DNA of 45,493 nucleotides from Streptomyces sp. H27-H5 (GTDB lineage Bacteria > Actinomycetota > Actinomycetes > Streptomycetales > Streptomycetaceae): the NCBI RefSeq assembly GCF_026627505.1, contig NZ_JAPNLK010000069.1, positions 1 through 45,493 on the forward strand, in the 5' to 3' direction. The stretch's first letter is position 1. The number at the start of each line of letters is the position of its first letter. This document shows, piece by piece, positions 8,073-15,942 of this stretch. A program made the position numbers and the translations under genes. The notes under the pieces were generated by a model. That model ran no database searches. It was not told the DNA's origin and was given only the letters and a program-made list of their open reading frames with translations.

Positions 8073-9094
8073 CGGCGCCACCGCAGGGTGTCGTCGACGG
8101 CGCCGGCCTCGGACGCGGCCCGCAGCACGGCCAGCCGGGTGAAACGCCGCTCGAAGTCCTCCCGGGTCAGACCGTGTTCGCGGTAGGCGTCGGCGAGTTC
8201 GAGCGCGCCCCGCTTCACCGTCCACTCGCAGTCGAAGCCGGGCACGGCGGCGCGGAACCGGGCGAAGTCCACCCGGTACGACCGCGGATCGGCACCCGTC
8301 TCCCCGGTGATCACCACCTTCGAGCCGGACACCGCCTCGGCGACCTGCTCGGCGATCTCGGCGACCGTGACGTTGTTGGTCTCGCTGCCGATGTTGAACG
8401 CCCGGTCGTGCACCGCCTCGCGCGGCGCGGTCAGCGCGGCCGCGAAGGCCCGCGCGATGTCGGCGGCGTGCACCAGCGGGCGCCAGGGAGTGCCGTCGGA
8501 GAGCACCAGCACCTCACCGGAAAGCAGCGCGTGGCCCACCAGGTTGTTCAGCACGATGTCGGCGCGCAGCCGGGGCGAGTAGCCGAAAGCGGTGGCATTG
8601 CGCATGAACACCGGGCTGAAGTCGCCGTCGGACAGCGCGTGCAGGTCGTCCTCCACCCGCACCTTGGACTCCGCGTACGGCGTCACCGGGCGCAGCGGGG
8701 CGTCCTCGGTCACCAGGTCGTCCCCGCCGGCGGCGCCGTAGACGGAGCAGGTCGACGCGTACAGGAAGCGCCGCACCCCGGCGTCGCGGGCCAACTCGGC
8801 CAGCCGCACGGAGGCGTGGTGGTTGATGTCGTAGGTGAGCTCCGGCGCCAGCGATCCCAGCGGGTCGTTGGACAGCGCGGCCAGATGGATCACGGCGTCC
8901 ACCCCGGCCACGTGGTCGGCCGTGACGTCGCGCAGGTCCACCCGCGTCCCCGGCGGGTCCGCGGGCATCGGGCCCAGCACGCAGTCGGCGAACAGGCCGG
9001 CGTCGAGACCGACGACCTCGTGCCCGGCGGCGGCGAGGACCGGGGCCATCACGGTGCCCAGATAGCCCTGGTGTCCGGTCAGCAGTACGCGCAA
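8069..9094 (-). CDS. NAD-dependent epimerase/dehydratase (extended SDR)
   Basis: This is a 341-residue extended short-chain dehydrogenase. The Rossmann glycine motif TGHQGYLG lies near residues 7-14, and AVIHLAALSNDP is the NAD-contact strand. YASTCSVYG is followed about 25 residues later by the catalytic Tyr and Lys in PYAESKVRVE. Family members epimerise, reduce or dehydrate nucleotide sugars. It sits between the peptidase-like gene and PIG-L, next to a cytidylyltransferase-like gene and a sugar C-methyltransferase, so the substrate is probably an NDP (perhaps CDP) keto-sugar. The start is TTG 9094, three bases after the PIG-L stop; no ATG is nearby. Whether it acts as a 4,6-dehydratase, 4-reductase or epimerase cannot be decided by eye. 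Confidence 0.87.
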   Translation of the reverse strand: MRVLLTGHQGYLGTVMAPVLAAAGHEVVGLDAGLFADCVLGPMPADPPGTRVDLRDVTADHVAGVDAVIHLAALSNDPLGSLAPELTYDINHHASVRLAELARDAGVRRFLYASTCSVYGAAGGDDLVTEDAPLRPVTPYAESKVRVEDDLHALSDGDFSPVFMRNATAFGYSPRLRADIVLNNLVGHALLSGEVLVLSDGTPWRPLVHAADIARAFAAALTAPREAVHDRAFNIGSETNNVTVAEIAEQVAEAVSGSKVVITGETGADPRSYRVDFARFRAAVPGFDCEWTVKRGALELADAYREHGLTREDFERRFTRLAVLRAASEAGAVDDTLRWRR

Positions 9095-9097
9095 GGT

Positions 9098-9745
9098 TCA
9101 TTCCCCCAGGTCGAGAGTGAGTTTGGTGACGGCGAACGCCTCGGCGTAGCGCGCGTTGCTTTCGATGCCCCGGATCCGGGCCAGCCCGAGGAAGGCCTCC
9201 CGGTCGTACCAGGGCCGGTGCTGCTGCGAGGGGTAGTGCTCCTGCAACAGCCGCACCTTCTGTTCGGCGATCTCCGGCGACAGCGGCTGGTACGCCGCCG
9301 GACGGCCCAGATCGCCGTCCCACTTGACGATCTCGTAGCCGAGGACGAGGTGGTCGCGGTACGCGGTGGTCATCAGCTTCGCCAGCCCGCGGTGATCCTG
9401 GTGCGCGTCATCGGTACGCGGCGCGAGCACCAGATCCGGTTCCGTCTGACCGCGCAGCTCCTCCACCGCGGCCTTCGCCTCGCCCCAGTGCGAGGGCAGC
9501 CGCCCGTCCGGCAGCTTCAGCACGGTCAGCCGCAGGTCGGCGCCCGGGCAGAAGGCGGCGAGCGCGGCCTGCTCCTCCTGCTCCCGCTCGCCGCCACCGC
9601 CGGACAGCACCAGCACGTCGACGCGCAGGCCCGGCCGCGCCCGGCACAGCGTCAGCAGGGTCCCGCCGGCGCCGATCGCGACGTCGTCGCAGTGCGCGCC
9701 CACCGCGACGATCCGGGCCAGACGCCCGGTCCCGAGCCGGATCAC
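9098..9745 (-). CDS. PIG-L family N-deacetylase
   Basis: This is a 215-residue PIG-L/LmbE-type zinc deacetylase. The metal motif AHCDD (residues 17-21) replaces the commoner HPDD, and the second histidine cluster DAHQDHRG is present. Members remove acetyl groups from N-acetylated sugars (GlcNAc-PI, GlcNAc-inositol) or related amides. In this cassette it likely deacetylates an N-acylated sugar or sugar substituent, which would be consistent with amino-sugar chemistry in the operon. The start is GTG 9745, giving a GTGA overlap with the stop of the nucleotidyltransferase gene. The frame continues upstream in Arg-rich shadow sequence that I excluded. His-Cys instead of His-Pro in the motif is unusual, but both Asp residues are kept. 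Confidence 0.82.
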   Translation of the reverse strand: MIRLGTGRLARIVAVGAHCDDVAIGAGGTLLTLCRARPGLRVDVLVLSGGGGEREQEEQAALAAFCPGADLRLTVLKLPDGRLPSHWGEAKAAVEELRGQTEPDLVLAPRTDDAHQDHRGLAKLMTTAYRDHLVLGYEIVKWDGDLGRPAAYQPLSPEIAEQKVRLLQEHYPSQQHRPWYDREAFLGLARIRGIESNARYAEAFAVTKLTLDLGE

Positions 9746-10572
9746 GCGGTCCACGCCCCGGCGCCGCCCCTGTCGCCGGACGCGCTCGCCGCCGCGCCGT
9801 CCCGTTCCCACACGGCCCACGGGCGGTCACCGACGGCGTAGGCGGCGTCGAGCGCGGCCCGCTCCTTCACGGTGTCGGTGGGCTTCCAGAAACCGCGGTG
9901 CCGGTGCGCCACCAGGCGTCCCTGCTTCGCCAGCCGGGCACATCCGTCGGCGACCAGGTCACCGTTCTCCGGTATGTGGTCGAAGACCTCCTGGCGGAGC
10001 ACGAAGTAGCCGCCGTTCTCCCACAGCGGCATGTCGCTCACCGCGGTGATGCCCCCCACCAGTCCGTTCTCGCCCAGCTCCACACAGTGGAACGAGGACT
10101 GCGGCGGCACCACCATCATCGACGCACCGGCGTCGCGCCGCGAGAAGGAGTCGATCATCTCCGGCAGCGGGGCGTCGGTGAGCACGTCGGCGTAGTTGGC
10201 GAGGAACATCTCGTCGCCGTCCAGGTGGTGCCGCACCCGGCGCAGCCGCTCCCCGATCGGGGACTCGATGCCCGTCTGTACGAACGTGATCGTCCAGGAG
10301 GCGATGTCGGTGGACAACAGCTCGGTCCGCCCGCCCCGCAGCACGAAGTCGTTGGACGTCGTCTCCTCGTAGTTGAGGAAGAAGTCCTTGATGTGGTGCG
10401 CCCCGTACCCCAGGCACAGGATGAACTCCGTGTGCCCGAAGTACGCGTAGTAGCGCATGACGTGCCAGATCAGCGGCCGGGGACCGACCATGGCCATCGG
10501 CTTGGGCACGTCGTCGGAGGTTCCGCTGCGCATGCGCAGCCCGTAACCGCCGCAGAACAGTACGACCTTCAC
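9742..10572 (-). CDS. Sugar-1-phosphate nucleotidyltransferase (glucose-1-phosphate cytidylyltransferase-like)
   Basis: This 276-residue nucleotidyltransferase has the N-terminal signature CGGYGLRMRSG and VPKPM (22-26). FLANYADVLTD and the ENGGYFVLR / GFWKPTDTVKERAALD regions follow, as in RfbF/glucose-1-phosphate cytidylyltransferase. The family activates a sugar phosphate to CDP- (or another NDP-) sugar and thus provides the entry point of the nucleotide-sugar cassette. The product would be modified by the neighbouring C-methyltransferase, epimerase, deacetylase, 3,5-epimerase and aminotransferase. The start is GTG 10572 in a GTGA overlap with the preceding methyltransferase stop. CDP specificity is inferred from overall resemblance, not proved; the Ala/Gly-rich tail after about residue 255 is probably disordered. 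Confidence 0.8.
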   Translation of the reverse strand: MKVVLFCGGYGLRMRSGTSDDVPKPMAMVGPRPLIWHVMRYYAYFGHTEFILCLGYGAHHIKDFFLNYEETTSNDFVLRGGRTELLSTDIASWTITFVQTGIESPIGERLRRVRHHLDGDEMFLANYADVLTDAPLPEMIDSFSRRDAGASMMVVPPQSSFHCVELGENGLVGGITAVSDMPLWENGGYFVLRQEVFDHIPENGDLVADGCARLAKQGRLVAHRHRGFWKPTDTVKERAALDAAYAVGDRPWAVWERDGAAASASGDRGGAGAWTA

Positions 10573-11804
10573 GGCTTGACCTCCACGATGCTCAGTTCCG
10601 GGATGGGGAAGACCAGACGGCCGCCCCAGGCGTGCACGAAGGAAAGTTGCTCGACCAGCTCGTCCCGCAGGTTCCACGGGAGGACGAGCACGTAGTCCGG
10701 TCGGTCGATGCCGATCTGCTCGGGCGACAGGATCGGGATCCGGGTGCCCGGGGTGAACCTGCCGTGCTTGTACGGGTTGCGGTCGACCGTGTACCGGAGC
10801 AGATCGGGGCGGATCCCGCAGTGGTTGAGCAGGGTGTTGCCCTTGCCGGGGGCGCCGTAGCCGACGACCGTCTCGCCGCGCTCGGCCGCCCCGATGAGGA
10901 ACCGCAGCAGGTTCCGGCGGACCTTGGCCACCCGATCGGAGAACTCCGTGTACCCGGACAGGTCCTGCAACCCGGCGGCCTTCTCCCGGTCCAGCACGTC
11001 GGCCACGCGCCGGCTCGGCTCGCCGGCCACCTCGGTCGGCCGGGCCCACAGCCGGATGGAGCCGCCGTGCGTGGGCAGCAACTCGACGTCCACGAGGGAG
11101 AGTCCGCCGCTCGCCAGCGCCCGGATCGCGGACGCGACCGTGTAGTACTGGAAGTGCTCGTGGTAGATCGTGTCGTACTGGTTCTCCTCGATCAGGGTCA
11201 GCAGGTGCTGCACCTCGATGGAGACCCAGCCGTCGTCGGCGACCAGGGCGCGCAGCCCCCGGGTGAACCCGACCACGTCGGGGATGTGCGCGTACACGTT
11301 GTTGGCCACGACCAGGTCCGCCGGGCCGTGCTCGGCGCGGACGGCCGTACCGGTGGCCGGGTCCAGGAACTCCGTGAGCGTGGGCACACCCGCCTCCCGC
11401 GCCGCGGCGCCGACGTTCACCGACGGCTCGATGCCGAGGCAGCGGACCCCCAGGTCCACCATGTGCCGCAGCAGGTAACCGTCGTTGCTCGCGACCTCGA
11501 CCACGAAGGCGTCGGGGCCGAGGGCAAGGCGCCGCACGGCGTCGGCGACGAAGACGCGCGCGTGCTCCACCCAGGACGTCGAGTAGGAGGAGAAGTACGC
11601 GTACTGCGTGAAGGTCTCCTCCGGCGTGATCAGCGGAGGGATCTGCGCGAGCCAGCAGTCGGTGCAGACCCGCAGGTGCAGCGGGTAGGCCGGCTCCGGC
11701 CGGTCCAGTTCGTCCGCGGCGAGAAAACTCTCGCACGGCGGGGTCGCCCCCAGGTCGACGACGCTCGCCAGCGTCGCCGAGCCGCAGAGTCGGCATCCTG
11801 TCAT
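10569..11804 (-). CDS. Sugar C-methyltransferase (NovU/TylCIII-like, zinc-binding)
   Basis: This 411-residue protein has the three-part structure of NDP-sugar C-3/C-5 methyltransferases. An N-terminal zinc finger uses C4/C7 and C47/C50 (CRLCG...CTDC). A SAM-binding Rossmann domain follows (VVEVASNDGYLL, about 101-112, and a VANNVYAHIPD block). The C-terminal nucleotide-binding domain contains GYGAPGKGNTLLN. YHEHFQYYT, the typical active-site stretch, is present. Such enzymes put a methyl branch on 4-keto nucleotide sugars before epimerisation and reduction. This strongly suggests a branched-chain deoxysugar in the polymer. The ATG at 11804 overlaps the upstream glycosyltransferase stop (ATGA), and its TGA overlaps the next GTG. 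Confidence 0.87.
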   Translation of the reverse strand: MTGCRLCGSATLASVVDLGATPPCESFLAADELDRPEPAYPLHLRVCTDCWLAQIPPLITPEETFTQYAYFSSYSTSWVEHARVFVADAVRRLALGPDAFVVEVASNDGYLLRHMVDLGVRCLGIEPSVNVGAAAREAGVPTLTEFLDPATGTAVRAEHGPADLVVANNVYAHIPDVVGFTRGLRALVADDGWVSIEVQHLLTLIEENQYDTIYHEHFQYYTVASAIRALASGGLSLVDVELLPTHGGSIRLWARPTEVAGEPSRRVADVLDREKAAGLQDLSGYTEFSDRVAKVRRNLLRFLIGAAERGETVVGYGAPGKGNTLLNHCGIRPDLLRYTVDRNPYKHGRFTPGTRIPILSPEQIGIDRPDYVLVLPWNLRDELVEQLSFVHAWGGRLVFPIPELSIVEVKP

Positions 11805-13069
11805 CTACTGCCCCCATCCCTGCCCGCGCGGGTCTCCCGCGGCGGGCCTCCATTTCCGACCGGCGGCGCGCCGTGCCCGCCACCGGACCGCACCGCGATC
11901 GCGGTGCGGTACCCCTCCACCAGGCGCTCCAGGCCGACGGCCGGGCTGAACCCCTGTTCGTAGCGGCGCCGGGCGGCCCGCCCCATCTCCCGGTTGCGGT
12001 CCGGCTCGGCCGCGACCTTGCGCATGCAGGCCGCGAGCGAGGCGGGCTCACCCGGCCGGTGGAGCAGACCGCTCACCCCGTCCTCGACGAGTTCGACGAA
12101 GGCGCCGTGACCGGCGGCAACGGCCGGGACCCCCGCCGCCATCGCCTCCACGACCACCAGGCCGAACGCCTCCAGCCACGTCGACGGAGCCACCACGGCG
12201 ACCGACCGGGCGATGGCCTGCCGGCACTGGGCCTCGTCGTACAGGCCGACGTACCGCACGTCGTCCCGGCCCGCCGCCCAGGCGGCCACCTCCCGCTCCA
12301 GCGGCCCCGTGCCGGCGACCACGAGCGGCACGCCCACACCGCCGCCGGCGGCGATCTCGTCCCAGGCGGCCATGAGCAGCCGTACGCCCTTGGCCTCCGC
12401 GAGCCGGCCGAGATAGAGCAGGTGCTCGCCGGCGCCCGTTCTGACCGTGCCCGGTTCGGGCACGAAGTTGTGTTTCACCGCAAGCCGATCGGCCGGCATG
12501 CCGGCCCGCACCAGGACGTCGCGCTGCGCCCCGGAGATGCAGAAGAACCGCTCCACACCGGTCCACCACCGCCGCCGGTTGACCGACAGGCTGACCGCGA
12601 GCGGCACCGTCGCCAGCCGGGAGTCCCGGTAGCAGCCGTGCCGGACGGCCGGCAGCGGCGCCGCCCCGACACACTCGGTACACGGCCGGCCGTCCCGCTG
12701 GAGCGTGCCGGGCGGACAGACCTGGGTGTAGTTGTGCAGGGTGGCGACGGCGGGCACACCGGCGTCGGCGCAGGCGGCCAGCACCGCCGGCGACAGGAGC
12801 GGGAAGACGTTGTGGACGTGCACCACGTCCGGCCGCTCGCCGCGGAGCCGGGCGGCGAGCTCCGCGCGGACCGCCGGATTCCACGGCACGAGGAACGGCA
12901 GCGCGGCCTTGGACACCAGGGACCGGGCGGCGATGTCGTCACTGCGCCGCTCGAACACCTCGACCCGGTGGCCGGCCTCGCGCAGCAGCCCCACCTCCTG
13001 GTCGACGACCTTGTTCTCACCGCTCGGCTGCGCCGAGGCGTAGCGGTTGTGCACCACGAGGACGTGCAT
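11801..13069 (-). CDS. Glycosyltransferase family 4
   Basis: This is a 422-residue GT-B glycosyltransferase. The N-terminal domain begins VLVVHNRYASAQPSGENKVV and includes PDVVHVHNVFPLL. A cysteine-bearing stretch follows (VCPPGTLQRDGRPCTECVGA), common in one GT4 subgroup. The C-terminal domain has LLYLGRLAEAKGV and the sugar-nucleotide motif APSTWLEAFGLVVVEAMAAG with the conserved E-x7-E. It would add a sugar to the lipid-linked intermediate with retention of configuration. The ATG at 13069 lies 2 bp after the polymerase stop. The last ~25 residues are a Gly/Arg-rich tail. The nucleotide-sugar cassette begins right downstream, so this enzyme might transfer the unusual sugar; that is a guess from order only. 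Confidence 0.87.
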   Translation of the reverse strand: MHVLVVHNRYASAQPSGENKVVDQEVGLLREAGHRVEVFERRSDDIAARSLVSKAALPFLVPWNPAVRAELAARLRGERPDVVHVHNVFPLLSPAVLAACADAGVPAVATLHNYTQVCPPGTLQRDGRPCTECVGAAPLPAVRHGCYRDSRLATVPLAVSLSVNRRRWWTGVERFFCISGAQRDVLVRAGMPADRLAVKHNFVPEPGTVRTGAGEHLLYLGRLAEAKGVRLLMAAWDEIAAGGGVGVPLVVAGTGPLEREVAAWAAGRDDVRYVGLYDEAQCRQAIARSVAVVAPSTWLEAFGLVVVEAMAAGVPAVAAGHGAFVELVEDGVSGLLHRPGEPASLAACMRKVAAEPDRNREMGRAARRRYEQGFSPAVGLERLVEGYRTAIAVRSGGGHGAPPVGNGGPPRETRAGRDGGSR

Positions 13070-13071
13070 GC

Positions 13072-14406
13072 TCAGATCACCTCCGATTTCCGGGCCCACT
13101 GGGGTGTGCGTCGTCGAGGGACTTCCGGCGCCGGCGGGGGATTGGCCGCGGCGGGTGAGGCCAGCAGCGAGGCGGCCACGGTCAGATGCAGCAGGTACGG
13201 CGAGGCGTCGCCGAGCCCGGCCTCGGTGTACGACGCGATGGCGCAGTAGCTGATCAGGAAGAGCGCGCACGCCCGCTGGATGGACGGCGGCCGGAGCAAC
13301 GCGACGCCGCCCAGCACGATCACGATCGCCCCCACGAGCGCGACACCGGTCAGGCCCTGCTCGTTGTAGACGGCAAGCCAGCTGTTGTCGATCGGCAGCC
13401 CTCCGAACGACTTGTCGCCCAGGCCCGCGCCGAACATCTGCTCCGACGCCGTCCTGGGGGCCGCCAGCAGGGCATTCCAGACCTTGGCCCGACCGGTGAG
13501 GTTGGAGAAGTTCTCCTGGCTCTGCCCGCGCAGAAACCACGCCTGGAGCGCGGAGTTGAACCCCACCGCGGCCACGACGGAGAGCAGCACCGACCAGGCG
13601 AAGAACCGGCGGGCGGCGGCGCTGGTCAGGACGAGCGAGCCGATGGCCAGCACCAGCCCGATCAGCAGGCCGAGGGTGGCCGTCCGGGTATGGGTCAGCG
13701 CGAGCAGGACGAGCGCCGGCACGATGACCAACGCCGCGTTGCCCCGGTCGGTCCGCCGACCCAGGAGCAGCAACACGGTCAGCCCGATGATCACCGCGGC
13801 GTACTGTCCGATCTGCGGCGGGGTGAGCGGCCACAGCGCGCCGACCAGCCGCCCGCCGTAGAGCTCGGGCATCGCCGCGCCCGGTGAGACGAGCAGACCG
13901 GCGGCCACCGACGCGAGCACCGCGAAGTACATCCGGATGTGGTGCCGGACGAACGTGTGGTCGCCGTCCCACCAGCGGCTGAGCAGCCACAACGTGCCGA
14001 CGAAGAGAGCCAGCCGGGTGCAGCGGAACAGCGCCCCGAACCCGGACTCCAGGTGCCCGCTGGAGATCACGCTCGGCACCAGCAACAGCGTGAGCAGGAA
14101 CAGGAAGGAGCTCGCCCGGACCCGTAACCGGAGATTGACGGCGAGCGCCAGCGCGAACGCGGCGACCAGCGAGCCCATGGTGACCATCTGGATGAGGGAG
14201 CGGGGCAGCGGGACGATGGTCTGCGCGCCGGCGGAGCCGAGCGTGTTGAGGATCAGCAGCCCCCAGGCGATCCCGACGATCCTCGGTGCGCCGGGAGGGG
14301 GCGGTGCGGCGGCGGACCGCGTGTGCTCGGTGTCCGGCCCGCCCGGCAGCCCGTCGCCGGGCAGCCCGTCGTGCGTCGGCCCGTCGTGCGTCAGGTCCCG
14401 GCGCAT
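13072..14406 (-). CDS. O-antigen ligase/polymerase family protein (Wzy-like)
   Basis: This membrane protein of about 444 residues has around eleven hydrophobic segments and a large extracytoplasmic loop. In that loop lies the family pattern LTGRAKVWNALLAAPRTASEQMFGAG, where Wzy/WaaL proteins carry conserved Arg and His. Such proteins polymerise undecaprenyl-linked repeats outside the membrane. The N-terminus is a Pro/Gly/Asp-rich cytoplasmic tail. I place the start at ATG 14406, 1 bp downstream of the previous stop with GGTGG upstream; GTG 14415, overlapping that gene by 8 bp, is the alternative. With a flippase and two Wzz proteins in the same operon, this completes the Wzx/Wzy machinery. 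Confidence 0.82.
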   Translation of the reverse strand: MRRDLTHDGPTHDGLPGDGLPGGPDTEHTRSAAAPPPPGAPRIVGIAWGLLILNTLGSAGAQTIVPLPRSLIQMVTMGSLVAAFALALAVNLRLRVRASSFLFLLTLLLVPSVISSGHLESGFGALFRCTRLALFVGTLWLLSRWWDGDHTFVRHHIRMYFAVLASVAAGLLVSPGAAMPELYGGRLVGALWPLTPPQIGQYAAVIIGLTVLLLLGRRTDRGNAALVIVPALVLLALTHTRTATLGLLIGLVLAIGSLVLTSAAARRFFAWSVLLSVVAAVGFNSALQAWFLRGQSQENFSNLTGRAKVWNALLAAPRTASEQMFGAGLGDKSFGGLPIDNSWLAVYNEQGLTGVALVGAIVIVLGGVALLRPPSIQRACALFLISYCAIASYTEAGLGDASPYLLHLTVAASLLASPAAANPPPAPEVPRRRTPQWARKSEVI

Positions 14407-14407
14407 C

Positions 14408-15931
14408 TCAACCACCCGCCTGCGGCTGGAAGGTGCTGCGGGCGTCCTGTCGGTACGGTGCGCCCTGCCACTGTCCGAAGTCGAGTTCCCGGCTCGGGTC
14501 GTGGGCGACGAAGCTCCACGGTCCGACGTAGACGTTGTCGTGCCAGCGGTTCTCCTGCTCGTGGGTGATCGCCTCGGCCACCGGTTCGCCCTTGTACGGC
14601 GACCAGTCGGGGTAGGTGCCGTAGTTGGCCAGCACCGCCATGCGGCCGCACTTCACCGTGCACCCGACGACGGACGTGTCCAGCACGAAACGGTTGTCGT
14701 GGATGTCCACCCGCCGGGTCTTCCACCGGCAGTCGGAGTAGAGCGGAGCGGTGGCGATGGTCGGCTGGGCGCAGCGTTCGGTGTCCTTCACCAGCAACGT
14801 GCAGTCACCGGACGAGGTGTTGGCGGGGCTGTTGCAGAACCGGTCGGCGTTCTCCCAGAGGGTGATCCCGGACCAGTTGTTCTCCAGCACGTTGTCGAAG
14901 ATCTCGATCTTGTCCGTGCGGGCCGGGACCCGGGGTTCGCCGCCGGACTCGGACAGGTAGACGGTCGCGAACGGGAAGGCGTCGCCGTCGTCGGCCTTCT
15001 TGCGGCCCTCGACCCAGTTGTTCCGCCTGATGGTGTTCTTGCGGATGACCGCGTTGTAGCTGGTCTCGTAGATCAGCGCGGCACCGTCGTTGGCCTCGAC
15101 CACGTTGTCCTCGATGCGGAAGTCGTTGTTGTTGGTGTCCGCCCACATCCCGGTACCCCGGTTGTCGTGCACCCAATTGCCGCGTATGTCTGCGCCGTTG
15201 ACGGCCCAGAACTTGATCCCTCCGGTACAGCCGCAGCCCGGCTGCCGCCGTTCCCAGCCGTCGACGTTGTTGCCCACGATCTCGTTGCCCTCGACCACCA
15301 GGTCGCCGAGAGGGCCACCGGACTTGTACGCGGTCACTCCGTACTGCCCGTTGTCGCGCAGGCAGTTGCCGCGGATCCGCTGGCGGGCACCGGCCATCAG
15401 CCCGGCGCCCGAGTTGTTCTGGATCGTCGCGTGCTCGATCACCCACCCGTCGGCAGAGTCGTGGTTGACCACGCCCTCGTTCTGCGGCGCGACGAACCCC
15501 TGCACGGTCAGCCGGCGGATGGTGACGTTCCCGGCGGGGCCACCGAACGCGTACTGGTTGGTCTTGCGGCCGTCGAGCACCGCGCCCGGCGCCCCGACGT
15601 AGCTGTTCCCCTCCTTCGGCAGGACCTGGGCGTAACGGTCGGCTTCGAGCGTGTGCGTTCCCGGCAGGAGCCAGAACGTCGTCTTCGGGGGGCTGCTCCT
15701 GGTCTTCGCGGCCAGGTCACCGACCACCGAGGGATCGACGGTCACCGCCCCCGCCGGAGCCTGCGCGGGCCCCGGGGCGGGCGTGGCGCACACCCGGGCC
15801 ACGGACGTGGTCGGGGTGACGGTCGGCTCCGCCGACGGGCCCGGTGCGTCGGATGCGCCCAGGCACCCGGTCGCCGGCAGGAGCAGCACCATCGTTGCCG
15901 TCGGCAGCGCCCAGTGCCGCTTCTTGATCAC
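14408..15931 (-). CDS. Right-handed parallel beta-helix lipoprotein
   Basis: This 507-residue secreted protein has a short basic N-terminus (MIKKRHW), a hydrophobic stretch and a lipobox ending PATGC (Cys 23), so it is probably membrane-anchored outside the cell. After a Pro/Thr-rich linker, repeated N-x-[IV]-x(~8)-G/N units (IRGNCLRDNGQYGV, VEGNEIVGNN, IRGNWVHDNRG, IEDNVVEANDG, IRKNTIRRNNW) mark a parallel beta-helix. Several Cys pairs (CGC; C..C near the end) may form disulfides. Such proteins include polysaccharide lyases, hydrolases and C5-epimerases such as AlgG; I do not see the AlgG DPHD motif, so the activity is open. The GTG at 15931 is chosen because AGGAGGA (15938-15944) lies 6 nt upstream; GTG 15934 is possible. 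It sits directly after the lyase-like gene. Confidence 0.78.
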   Translation of the reverse strand: MIKKRHWALPTATMVLLLPATGCLGASDAPGPSAEPTVTPTTSVARVCATPAPGPAQAPAGAVTVDPSVVGDLAAKTRSSPPKTTFWLLPGTHTLEADRYAQVLPKEGNSYVGAPGAVLDGRKTNQYAFGGPAGNVTIRRLTVQGFVAPQNEGVVNHDSADGWVIEHATIQNNSGAGLMAGARQRIRGNCLRDNGQYGVTAYKSGGPLGDLVVEGNEIVGNNVDGWERRQPGCGCTGGIKFWAVNGADIRGNWVHDNRGTGMWADTNNNDFRIEDNVVEANDGAALIYETSYNAVIRKNTIRRNNWVEGRKKADDGDAFPFATVYLSESGGEPRVPARTDKIEIFDNVLENNWSGITLWENADRFCNSPANTSSGDCTLLVKDTERCAQPTIATAPLYSDCRWKTRRVDIHDNRFVLDTSVVGCTVKCGRMAVLANYGTYPDWSPYKGEPVAEAITHEQENRWHDNVYVGPWSFVAHDPSRELDFGQWQGAPYRQDARSTFQPQAGG

Positions 15932-15942
15932 CACGCGTCCTC

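Noticed and set aside
11801..13990. A 729-codon frame fusing the GT4 with extra N-terminal sequence
   Set aside because: The first ~300 codons are a shadow of the polymerase gene; GT4 homology begins at ATG 13069.
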